From NCBI RefSeq assembly GCF_900141785.1, contig NZ_FQYP01000009.1:225506-289505 (forward strand): a DNA stretch of 64,000 nucleotides, written 5' to 3'. The DNA comes from Aquimarina spongiae (GTDB lineage Bacteria; Bacteroidota; Bacteroidia; Flavobacteriales; Flavobacteriaceae). Position 1 is the stretch's first letter. The number at the start of each line of letters is the position of its first letter. Under the pieces are notes generated by a model. That model was not told the origin of the DNA. It ran no database searches and saw nothing but the letters and a program-made list of their open reading frames with translations. The position numbers were made by a program, and so were the translations under genes. Shown piece after piece: positions 52,736-61,142 of this stretch.

Positions 52736-55700
52736 TTATGCAGTCTTTACCTCCGTTTGTACTGGCTGCAATGGCTGCAGGGCATTCAGTGCTTTGTCTA
52801 CGGTATCGATTTGCTCAAAAGTGAGCAGTAATCGTAATCCATTTCGAGTTTGTTTTTCTTTCATTTTACACACTCTAGGATTTTGCTGTACAAATTGTAG
52901 GACTTTGGTAAAAGCAGGACTTTGATAAAACTCAGATTGCTGATCACTAATAAAATAGCCAATCAATTTATTTTGCTTCAGAATGATCTTCTCAATCCCA
53001 ATGGATGTGGCAATCCATTTTATTCTTACAGAATTCATCAAATCCAGGGCCTGATCCGGGAGTTCACCAAAGCGATCAATCAATCGTTTCTCATAGCCCT
53101 GTAACCCTTCTTCATCTTTGATGGTATTGAGTTCGGTATAGAGATTTAATCGTTCTGTGATATTATTGATATAGTCATCAGGGAACAACAGTTCAAAGTC
53201 GGTATCGATTTGTGTATCTTTCAGATACGTTTTTACTTCACCTTCTTCGGCATATAATTCCTTAAACTCATTTTCCTTAAGTTCTTCAATGGCTTCATTC
53301 AGGATTTTTTGATACGTATCAAAACCAATTTCATTGATAAATCCACTCTGTTCTCCACCCAGCAAATCTCCTGCACCTCGAATCTCAAGGTCTTTCATCG
53401 CAATATTAAAACCACTACCTAATTCTGAGAATTGTTCTAATGCGGTGATTCGTTTTCTGGCATCTTCGGTCATTGCAGAATAGGGTGGTGTGATAAAATA
53501 ACAGAAGGCTTTTTTGTTACTTCGACCTACTCGACCACGCATTTGATGCAGATCCGAAAGCCCAAAGTTATTGGCGTTGTTTATAAATATGGTATTGGCA
53601 TTGGGTACGTCCAGACCACTTTCTACAATGGTGGTTGATACCAATACATCAAATTCACCATTCATAAACGACAGCATCAGGTTTTCTAGTTTTTTACCTT
53701 CCATTTGCCCGTGTCCTACCGCAACTTTTGCATCAGGTACCAGACGCTGGATCATACCCGCAACCTCTTTGATGTTTTCGATACGGTTATGAATAAAAAA
53801 TACCTGTCCACCACGTTGTATCTCGTAGCTCACCGCATCTCTTATCGTTTCTTCTGTAAATCGAATCACATGCGTTTCTATCGGATATCGATTAGGCGGT
53901 GGCGTGGTGATGGTAGATAAATCTCTGGCTGCCATTAAACTAAACTGCAATGTTCTCGGGATCGGTGTGGCCGTAAGTGTAAGTGTATCTACATTTTCCT
54001 TGATGGTTTTGAGCTTGTCTTTTACAGAAACTCCAAACTTTTGTTCTTCATCGATAACCAGAAGTCCAAGGTCTTTGAATTGTACATTTTTATTCACCAA
54101 CTGATGAGTGCCAATGATGATATCTACCTTTCCTGCGGCTAGGTCCTCTAGTGTTTCTCTTTTTTGTTTTGCGGTTCTGAAACGATTGATATAATCCACT
54201 GTAACCGGGAAATCTTTTAAACGATCTCTAAAGGTTTTGGCATGCTGAAATGCAAGTATGGTGGTGGGTACCAATACAGCGACCTGTTTACCATTGTCTA
54301 CTGCTTTGAATGCGGCACGAATGGCCACTTCGGTCTTACCAAATCCCACATCCCCACAGATCAGTCGATCCATCGGGCGCTCACTTTCCATATCGGTTTT
54401 TACCGCCTGGGTAGCCGAACTTTGATCGGGAGTATCTTCATAAATAAAGGAAGCTTCTAGCTCGTGCTGCAAATAACTATCCGGGGCATACTGAAACCCT
54501 TTTTGCAACTTTCGTTTGGCGTACAACTGGATGAGGTTAAACGCAATATGCTTAACCCGAGCCTTAGTTTTTTGTTTTAGGTTTTTCCAGGCTTTGGACC
54601 CTAGTTTATAGATCTGTGGTGCTTTGCCATCTTTACCATTAAATTTTGAGATTTTATGCAAAGAGTGGATGCTCAAATACAGCACATCCCGCTCTCCATA
54701 AATAAGCTTGATTGCTTCTTGTTTTTTGCCGTCGACATCGATTTTTTGCAATCCTCCAAACTTACCAATACCGTGATCGATATGAGTAACGTAATCACCT
54801 ACTTCAAGATTGGTCAGTTCTTTTAAAGTAATGGCTTGTTTTTTGGCATATCCATTCTTGAGATTGAATTTATGGTACCGCTCAAAAACCTGATGATCGG
54901 TATAGCAAGCCACCTTTTGCTGGTGATCTATAAATCCTTGAAACGCCGAAAAAACAATGGTCTCGTATTGTTTTACATCCAGATCAGCATCGTCAAAAAT
55001 ATCATGAAAACGTTTAGCTTGTTGTTCACTTACGCAAAAGATATAGTTTTTGTACCCTTCTTCATGGTTTTCATTTAGATTTTGAATCAATAAATCAAAC
55101 TGTTTATTGAAAGAAGGTTGAGGTTTGGTGTCAAACTTAATGGTATAATCCGCCTTGGTCAAAGGGCGATTACCGATCTCTACCAGCGTAAAATCCAGTA
55201 GTTGTTTTTTAATGAGTGTCGAAGTGGCAAAAAGCTCTTCGGGAGTACTGCGTTTAATTTCGTTGGAAAGCGTTTCAAATGCTTGTTCTGCTTTTTCAAA
55301 GTTTTTATCAATCCTTGCGGAAAGCAGGTCGATATCTTTGGCAAACACAACGGTTTTTGAAGCAATGTATTTTAAGAAACTTTCTCTGGTTTCCTGAAGC
55401 GCTTTGTTTTCAACATTAGGAATGATTGTAATTTTCTTGATCTGGTCGGTAGACAATTGTGTCTCTACATCAAAGGTTCTGATGCTATCGACTTCATCTC
55501 CAAAAAACTCAATACGATAGGGCTCATCATTGCTAAAAGAGAAGACATCTACAATCCCTCCTCGTACCGAAAACTCTCCAGGTTCGGTTACAAAATCTAC
55601 CCGCTGAAACTGATACTCAAACAAAACCTCGTTTACAAAATCCAAGGACAGAGTATCGTTGGTTGCAATTTTTAGGGTATTTTTCTCCAGCTCCTTTCGG

Positions 55701-56101
55701 GTCACTACCTTTTCAAATAATGCATCTGGATAGGTAATGATCAGGGCCGGTTTTTTTCTGGAATTGATTCGGTTCAGTACTTCGGCTCGCAAGAGTACAT
55801 TGGCATTGTCGGTCTCTTCAATTTGATAAGGTCTGCGGTAGCTTCCCGGATAAAACAACACATTTTTGTCACCCAACAATTGCTCCAGATCATTGAGGTA
55901 ATATGCAGCTTCTTCCTTGTCATTAAAAATGCACAAAAATGGCAGCTCTACTTTTTGAAATGCATCTGCAATACTAAAGGAGAGGGCCGAACCGATTAGT
56001 CCTTGTAGATGTATATTATTTTGAGATTGGGCAATAGCAGTTCCTAGTTTCTGCTGTTGCGGAGACTTTTCGACAATTTGCGAGATTTGGGTGATACTCA
56101 C
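52736..56101 (-). CDS. mfd: Transcription-repair coupling factor
   Basis: A 1121-residue Mfd. It removes stalled RNA polymerase from damaged DNA and recruits UvrA. The order is: UvrB-like N-terminal domains (FYPGSYRRPYQIEE, VRGGIVDVFSFSND), the RNA polymerase-interacting CarD-like domain (LEVGDYVTHIDHGIGKFGG, about 450-470), the RecG-like translocase with Walker A CGDVGFGKTEVAIRAA and box DEEQKFGV, motif VI QMRGRVGRS, and a C-terminal TRCF domain. Length is normal (E. coli 1148). The start codon is GTG. A TATATTTG -7 box lies at 56119-56126. Confidence 0.96.
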   Translation of the reverse strand: MSITQISQIVEKSPQQQKLGTAIAQSQNNIHLQGLIGSALSFSIADAFQKVELPFLCIFNDKEEAAYYLNDLEQLLGDKNVLFYPGSYRRPYQIEETDNANVLLRAEVLNRINSRKKPALIITYPDALFEKVVTRKELEKNTLKIATNDTLSLDFVNEVLFEYQFQRVDFVTEPGEFSVRGGIVDVFSFSNDEPYRIEFFGDEVDSIRTFDVETQLSTDQIKKITIIPNVENKALQETRESFLKYIASKTVVFAKDIDLLSARIDKNFEKAEQAFETLSNEIKRSTPEELFATSTLIKKQLLDFTLVEIGNRPLTKADYTIKFDTKPQPSFNKQFDLLIQNLNENHEEGYKNYIFCVSEQQAKRFHDIFDDADLDVKQYETIVFSAFQGFIDHQQKVACYTDHQVFERYHKFNLKNGYAKKQAITLKELTNLEVGDYVTHIDHGIGKFGGLQKIDVDGKKQEAIKLIYGERDVLYLSIHSLHKISKFNGKDGKAPQIYKLGSKAWKNLKQKTKARVKHIAFNLIQLYAKRKLQKGFQYAPDSYLQHELEASFIYEDTPDQSSATQAVKTDMESERPMDRLICGDVGFGKTEVAIRAAFKAVDNGKQVAVLVPTTILAFQHAKTFRDRLKDFPVTVDYINRFRTAKQKRETLEDLAAGKVDIIIGTHQLVNKNVQFKDLGLLVIDEEQKFGVSVKDKLKTIKENVDTLTLTATPIPRTLQFSLMAARDLSTITTPPPNRYPIETHVIRFTEETIRDAVSYEIQRGGQVFFIHNRIENIKEVAGMIQRLVPDAKVAVGHGQMEGKKLENLMLSFMNGEFDVLVSTTIVESGLDVPNANTIFINNANNFGLSDLHQMRGRVGRSNKKAFCYFITPPYSAMTEDARKRITALEQFSELGSGFNIAMKDLEIRGAGDLLGGEQSGFINEIGFDTYQKILNEAIEELKENEFKELYAEEGEVKTYLKDTQIDTDFELLFPDDYINNITERLNLYTELNTIKDEEGLQGYEKRLIDRFGELPDQALDLMNSVRIKWIATSIGIEKIILKQNKLIGYFISDQQSEFYQSPAFTKVLQFVQQNPRVCKMKEKQTRNGLRLLLTFEQIDTVDKALNALQPLQPVQTEVKTA

Positions 56102-56118
56102 GAAATATAAATTTTGGG

Positions 56119-56126
56119 CAAATATA
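56119..56126 (-). promoter_or_regulatory. -7 box of mfd
   Basis: TATATTTG on the minus strand, an exact TAnnTTTG match 18 bp upstream of the GTG start. The -33 element is unclear. Confidence 0.5.
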
Positions 56127-56204
56127 ATGGATACAGATAAAATTCTAAAAACATGATAACCATTATTTACTAGGAGTGTTTTTTAAGCAGAAAGAGAAGG
56201 CGTT

Positions 56205-57368
56205 CTAAGAGTGAATTTTTGAATGTTTGGTAAACTGTGTTGTTAAAAGATTTAGATCTTCAATGGTATTGTACATATGTGGTGATATGCGGATGGCATT
56301 ACCACGATAAGACACTACAATATGGTGTTCTTTAAGTGTAGCTTTCAAAGGATCTATAGCAATATGATCAGGGAGGTATACGCCCAAAAGGTGATGACCT
56401 CGATAGGCTTCTTCTTCAATAAAACAACCTAATTCTTTAAGGTTTTGCACTGCATCTTTGGTGATCTGTTGGCAATACTGTTGTATCGTAGTGGGTTGCC
56501 ATTCGATCAACTGTTCTATTGCTCGAATTAGCATTGGGGTCAACACAAAATTACTGGATTCTCCTACCGAAAATCGTGCTGCTTTGGGCTGGTATCGATC
56601 TTCGTATTGGGTAAGATTATTAAAATCTTCACTATTGTATCGATTCATCCAGTTATGTTCGATGGGTTCACCCTGGTGATAAGCTTCACCGTAGTAAGCC
56701 ATCCCAATTGAATACGGCCCTAGTAGCCATTTATACCCTCCACAAACCAAAGCATCGGGTTGTATTTCTTTTACCGAAAATGGTAGTGCACCAATACTTT
56801 GGGTGCCATCGATGACCAAAAGTGCATTTACGATTTTGGTCTTTTCTCGAATAGCTTTCAGGTCAAATTTGGTACCGTCTGCCCAATGCACATGTGCCAT
56901 GGCAATAACTGCTGTTTTTTTGGTAATGGCATCAAGGATCGCTTCATTCCATCGCTGCCCGCGTTTTTCGAAACCTGATGGTGGTGATATCAATTTGATG
57001 GTAGCTCCATTTTGTTGTGCTACTTCTTGCCATACATAATAATTACTGGGGAATTGTTCTTCGACCAATAAGATTTCATCTCCTTTTTGTAAGGGTGTGT
57101 TCTTGGCAGCATTGGCAATCCCATAGGATACCGAAGGGATGATGGCGGTGTATTCATAATCTGCAGCATCGATGAGTTCGGCAAAACGTTGTTTGAGCAA
57201 TTGCCGCTGATCAAAAAAATGCTCAGGCAAAATAGCATGAGGCTTTCCTTTTCTAAGTACGCTTTGTACCCCTACTTCGGATACCGATTTTAACTGCGGA
57301 GACATATAAGCACAATTCAAGTATACTGCTTCGTCTGAGAGGTCAAAAAGCTGTTTTTGATGCTGCAT
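56205..57368 (-). CDS. Class V aminotransferase (cysteine desulfurase/isopenicillin-N-epimerase-like)
   Basis: A 387-residue PLP enzyme. Motifs are AVYLNCAYMSPQLKSV at the start, IPSVSYGIANAA, MAHVHWADGTKFDLKAI, LLVIDGTQSIGALPF (cofactor Asp) and the PLP lysine in VCGGYKWLLGPYSIGMAYYG. The C-terminal half has an AARFSVGESSNF element. The pattern fits the isopenicillin-N-epimerase/selenocysteine-lyase-like branch; a cysteine positioned for desulfurase chemistry is not obvious, so the substrate remains open. It is divergent from the RHS locus. Confidence 0.87.
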   Translation of the reverse strand: MQHQKQLFDLSDEAVYLNCAYMSPQLKSVSEVGVQSVLRKGKPHAILPEHFFDQRQLLKQRFAELIDAADYEYTAIIPSVSYGIANAAKNTPLQKGDEILLVEEQFPSNYYVWQEVAQQNGATIKLISPPSGFEKRGQRWNEAILDAITKKTAVIAMAHVHWADGTKFDLKAIREKTKIVNALLVIDGTQSIGALPFSVKEIQPDALVCGGYKWLLGPYSIGMAYYGEAYHQGEPIEHNWMNRYNSEDFNNLTQYEDRYQPKAARFSVGESSNFVLTPMLIRAIEQLIEWQPTTIQQYCQQITKDAVQNLKELGCFIEEEAYRGHHLLGVYLPDHIAIDPLKATLKEHHIVVSYRGNAIRISPHMYNTIEDLNLLTTQFTKHSKIHS

Positions 57369-57700
57369 AAAAAAGTTTTGGGTAACAAAGTAAATGATAA
57401 TGACATATACTAGAGGTTAAAAGTATCATAAACTGTTGGCAAGAGGGATGAAAGGCAATGATGCGAGGAAGAAATATTTTTTTCACAGTTTCAAATAATG
57501 AAACTGGCAGCACGTATTATTGCATCAAAATATGCCAAGTTGAGTTACAATTATTTGTGTTTAGACCACAAATCAACAGATACGATGAGATGCGGGATCT
57601 GGGATTTTTCCCCTCTCATCCCTGTTGATGTATAAATCAAATAATGATGCTTTTGGCACAGGGAAAAATAAAAAATAATTAAAAACCAAGTAGTTAATCT
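57369..57700. other. Divergent intergenic region with two dyads and a candidate RHS promoter
   Basis: 332 bp with no ORF. CAGTTTCA/TGAAACTG (57486-57506, 5-nt loop) is a perfect hairpin. A larger structure at 57572-57629 has ATCAACAG/CTGTTGAT outside and GATGAGA/TCTCATC inside. TTG (57625-57627), a 20-nt spacer and TGCTTTTG (57648-57655, one mismatch to TAnnTTTG) could be the promoter of the RHS gene, with a leader of about 40 nt. The larger dyad would then reach into the -33 region as an operator. Confidence 0.5.
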
Positions 57701-60700
57701 ATGAAAAAGCATGTTGTTTTACTGCTAATGATGGCCAGTGCCGTTATTTGGGGTCAAGAATTACCATCTGTAACACCTCCTTCACCTACTGCCTTTGAGT
57801 TAGGGAAATATGGAGAGGTGCCTGTGGGAATGTTTACAGGTACAGCAAATGTAAGCGTACCTTTTTATACCTATAAGACTAAGAACTTATCGGTTCCGAT
57901 TGCATTAAGTTATAATTCTAATGGGTTACGAGTTGACCAAATGACCAGTTGGGTTGGATTAGGTTGGAGTTTAAATGCCGGAGGGGTGATTACCAGAACT
58001 GTAAAAGATGAAGATGATGATGGTGCTGGTGCAGGCCTTTTACGTAATGCTCCTGATCAAGAAATCCAGGAAATGGTTTTGGCCGGAGGTAGTATGATCA
58101 ATCCTACGGTACTAGATTTTTATGTTAACGGTGCAGGGCAGGGAGTAGATACTGAGTATGATATTTATAATTTTAATGTGATGGGTGCTTCTGGACGTTT
58201 TATTCTGGATAGAGAGAATCGTGTTCATATCCTGTCCGATAATCCTTTACTTAAAATCACAACTTCGGGCTATCAGTTTAATAGAATTTTTACGATTACC
58301 ACTCAGGATGGGATACAATATGAGTTTACAGCTATAGAGAGTAGCGATGTATTAGTTCCTGTTACTGCTTCTTTTGATCCACCAAGAACGGTTACCTCAT
58401 GGTATATGACTAAGATTGTTCATCCGCTTGGGGATGAGATTACTTTTACCTATACAAGTAACAATTACCAGTTTGTACAAGGAGAAGGGGAATCCTACTC
58501 TAAACTAGTAGCTAAAGAAGAATGCCCAAATATGCCATGTCCGCAAGGTGGGCTTAGTACCTCAGAGACTAAAGTATCTATTTATGGATTACGATTAACG
58601 GGAATTAGCAGTAACCGTCCTGCTGCAGGTACGGTAAGCTTTACAGCTAGCAGCAAGCATCAAGATATTCCTATAGCTCTATTAGATCAGGTACAAATAA
58701 AGGATAAGAACGATGTGCTTGTAGAGAATTTTGATTTGCAATATACCATTACGGGTAATACACGTGCTTTTTTAGACCGTGTGATTATGAAAGATACGCA
58801 ACAGTCGTATGAGTTTGCGTATAGTGATAAGGACGCTTTTCCTAGTCGTTTATCCAAAGCTCAAGATTATTGGGGGTATTACAATGGGAAGACAACCAAT
58901 ACGCATCGAGTGCCAAGAACAGATAATCCGGTCTTCAATAATTTTGGGGCGGATAGAACTCCTTCACCTATCCATACACAGAAAGGGTTGTTACAAAGAG
59001 TAACTTATCCTACCAAAGGATATAATGAATTCGTATATGAGGCTAATGTGATTCGAGAAAATCAGTCAGCAGTATCTAATACACAATTGGATGTACATAC
59101 GGGGAGTTCATTTCCTAATAGCATCACTTTTACATTACCAGATAACTATTTTCAAAATACAGTATATCCTACAAGGATCATTGCCTCGATGGACTTAGAT
59201 GGATTTGCATGTTCTAGTTGCACAGGTACAGGATCGATTAGTATTTATGACAATACCGATAATCGTATGGCATACAGTGGTACAATAAGTAGAGATCAAT
59301 CTATTAATGATACGGCTATACTTATGCAGAATCATAACTATACGATGAGTATCACCACTACGGGGAATTTAAATTTTATTGCAAACCTGAATTACGCTAC
59401 ATCAGATTCGCAAATGACGGATGTGACCAAAGGAGGAGTTCGTATAAAGGAAGTACACACCAAAGATGCAAATGGTAATGAGACCAACAGTAAATACTAT
59501 CATTACGAAAGATTAGATACTCCAGGAGTTTCGTCAGGGATTAAAGGACTTCCGATATCATTTGAAGGAGGATATGAAACCAGGACTGCTTGTGATCCTA
59601 CAGAAGGATCTACGGCACCAGCTGGAGGTAATACACATTGTGTCTACGCTACCTTGTCTTCAAGTACGGCCAATACCTTATTTGATCAACGAGGTTCTGC
59701 AATTTATTATCCTTTTGTATGTGTAAGTACTGGAGATGCTACAGGTAAATACGGTATGGAAGAGCATGAGTTTATCGTAAACAGGAGCACTACCAATCAG
59801 TTAATCTGGGGTGGAGGAGAGTTTACTCCAATTCAATTCAACAATGCTGATGCTGTAAATAATGGGTTTACAAAAAAGGTAACAATGTACACCAAAAAAG
59901 GGAATGACTTTATTAAAGCCCAGGAAACTATCAATACTTATGAAAAAGATCTGAGCTATACCAATACCGTAAATAGCTATATCATCAGAAAGGATTTCAA
60001 TCCTGTGTTTGCGGGGCAAATAGATTATGTATGTGATGCACAAGATGTGAACAGAACCTATACTTATTCTTATTGTGATGCTGTTCATACGCATCAATGG
60101 CAGATCAATAACGGACATAGTTGTATTGCGGCTGGACATAACAATATTACCGTACAAAGACAGCACCCTTGTTATGGATTATCTGTAGGGGCAAAAGTAC
60201 AACATCATGTGTATTATGATTTTGGAGAGCCTACGTATCTAACGGTGATTCGAGATCAATATAACTCAGAGCGTTATTATATGGATAAGGTAGAGAATAA
60301 GGTATATGATAGTGATGGTAATAATCCATTGGTAACGACTACCAAATACTACTACGATAATCTTTTTCATCGTTTACCTACCCGTACAGAGGTTACAGAT
60401 TCTAAAGGGAAGCAAATGATCACAAAAACATACTACCCAGATGATGTTACAAGTTTGTCTAGTTTGCCAGGGGGCGATCTGAGCCAAGCGCAGTATGATG
60501 GGATAAACAGTTTGAAACGAGTGAATCAGAACCGATCAGCTACCCCTGTTCAGGTAGAACAATATGAAAAAGAAAATGGAACGGAAGTTTTATTATCTAC
60601 CCAACGTACTTTGTTTAAAGATTGGGGGAGCAATACCATATTACCAGAAGAGGTATTAGCCGCAAAGGGAAGTCAAGTACTAGAACCTAGAGTAAAATAT

Positions 60701-61123
60701 ACCGAGTATGATGGTTTTGGTAATCCCACAGAGGTAGCGAAGTCTGATGGTACGCCTATGGCTTATATCTGGGGATACAATCATCAATATCCTGTGGCCA
60801 AGATCGAGAATATGACCTATAGTGGGGTATCGGCTTACGTGAATACAATTCAATCCAAGTCTGATTTAGACACCGATCACAAAATGGGTGGTCAAGGCAC
60901 CGAAGGTGCTCTACGTACAGAACTGAATAAGTTACGTACGGAGTTACCCACAGATGCCATGGTCACAACCTATACCTATGATCCTATGGTTGGGGTAACC
61001 AGTATGACCGATCCAAGAGGATATACGGTGTATTATGAATATGACGAGTTTAATCGCCTGGAATATGTACGAGATGCTGACGGCAATTTGATTTCAGAGA
61101 ACAAATACCACTATAAAAACTAA
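57701..61123 (+). CDS. Secreted RHS/YD-repeat protein, first gene of a two-gene RHS locus
   Basis: A 1140-residue exported protein (signal KKHVVLLLMMASAVIWGQ). The N-terminal 150 residues are a conserved Bacteroidota head (ELGKYGEVPVGMFTGTANVS, LSYNSNGLRVDQMTSWVGLG, WSLNAGGVITR). The middle is beta-rich, and the C-terminal 150 residues are YD/RHS repeats (YTEYDGFGNPTEV, YTYDPMVGVTSMTDPRGYTV, YYEYDEFNRLEYVRDADGNL). It stops at a KYHYKN tail straight after a YD repeat, without the RHS core DPxGxxD/GxNPxxYxD phrases or any extra tip domain, so it is not a classic polymorphic toxin by itself. It is 19 bp from the second RHS gene and probably functions with it as a surface or secreted shell. Confidence 0.85.
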   Translation: MKKHVVLLLMMASAVIWGQELPSVTPPSPTAFELGKYGEVPVGMFTGTANVSVPFYTYKTKNLSVPIALSYNSNGLRVDQMTSWVGLGWSLNAGGVITRTVKDEDDDGAGAGLLRNAPDQEIQEMVLAGGSMINPTVLDFYVNGAGQGVDTEYDIYNFNVMGASGRFILDRENRVHILSDNPLLKITTSGYQFNRIFTITTQDGIQYEFTAIESSDVLVPVTASFDPPRTVTSWYMTKIVHPLGDEITFTYTSNNYQFVQGEGESYSKLVAKEECPNMPCPQGGLSTSETKVSIYGLRLTGISSNRPAAGTVSFTASSKHQDIPIALLDQVQIKDKNDVLVENFDLQYTITGNTRAFLDRVIMKDTQQSYEFAYSDKDAFPSRLSKAQDYWGYYNGKTTNTHRVPRTDNPVFNNFGADRTPSPIHTQKGLLQRVTYPTKGYNEFVYEANVIRENQSAVSNTQLDVHTGSSFPNSITFTLPDNYFQNTVYPTRIIASMDLDGFACSSCTGTGSISIYDNTDNRMAYSGTISRDQSINDTAILMQNHNYTMSITTTGNLNFIANLNYATSDSQMTDVTKGGVRIKEVHTKDANGNETNSKYYHYERLDTPGVSSGIKGLPISFEGGYETRTACDPTEGSTAPAGGNTHCVYATLSSSTANTLFDQRGSAIYYPFVCVSTGDATGKYGMEEHEFIVNRSTTNQLIWGGGEFTPIQFNNADAVNNGFTKKVTMYTKKGNDFIKAQETINTYEKDLSYTNTVNSYIIRKDFNPVFAGQIDYVCDAQDVNRTYTYSYCDAVHTHQWQINNGHSCIAAGHNNITVQRQHPCYGLSVGAKVQHHVYYDFGEPTYLTVIRDQYNSERYYMDKVENKVYDSDGNNPLVTTTKYYYDNLFHRLPTRTEVTDSKGKQMITKTYYPDDVTSLSSLPGGDLSQAQYDGINSLKRVNQNRSATPVQVEQYEKENGTEVLLSTQRTLFKDWGSNTILPEEVLAAKGSQVLEPRVKYTEYDGFGNPTEVAKSDGTPMAYIWGYNHQYPVAKIENMTYSGVSAYVNTIQSKSDLDTDHKMGGQGTEGALRTELNKLRTELPTDAMVTTYTYDPMVGVTSMTDPRGYTVYYEYDEFNRLEYVRDADGNLISENKYHYKN

Positions 61124-61142
61124 TCCTAAAAAGTAAGAAAAC

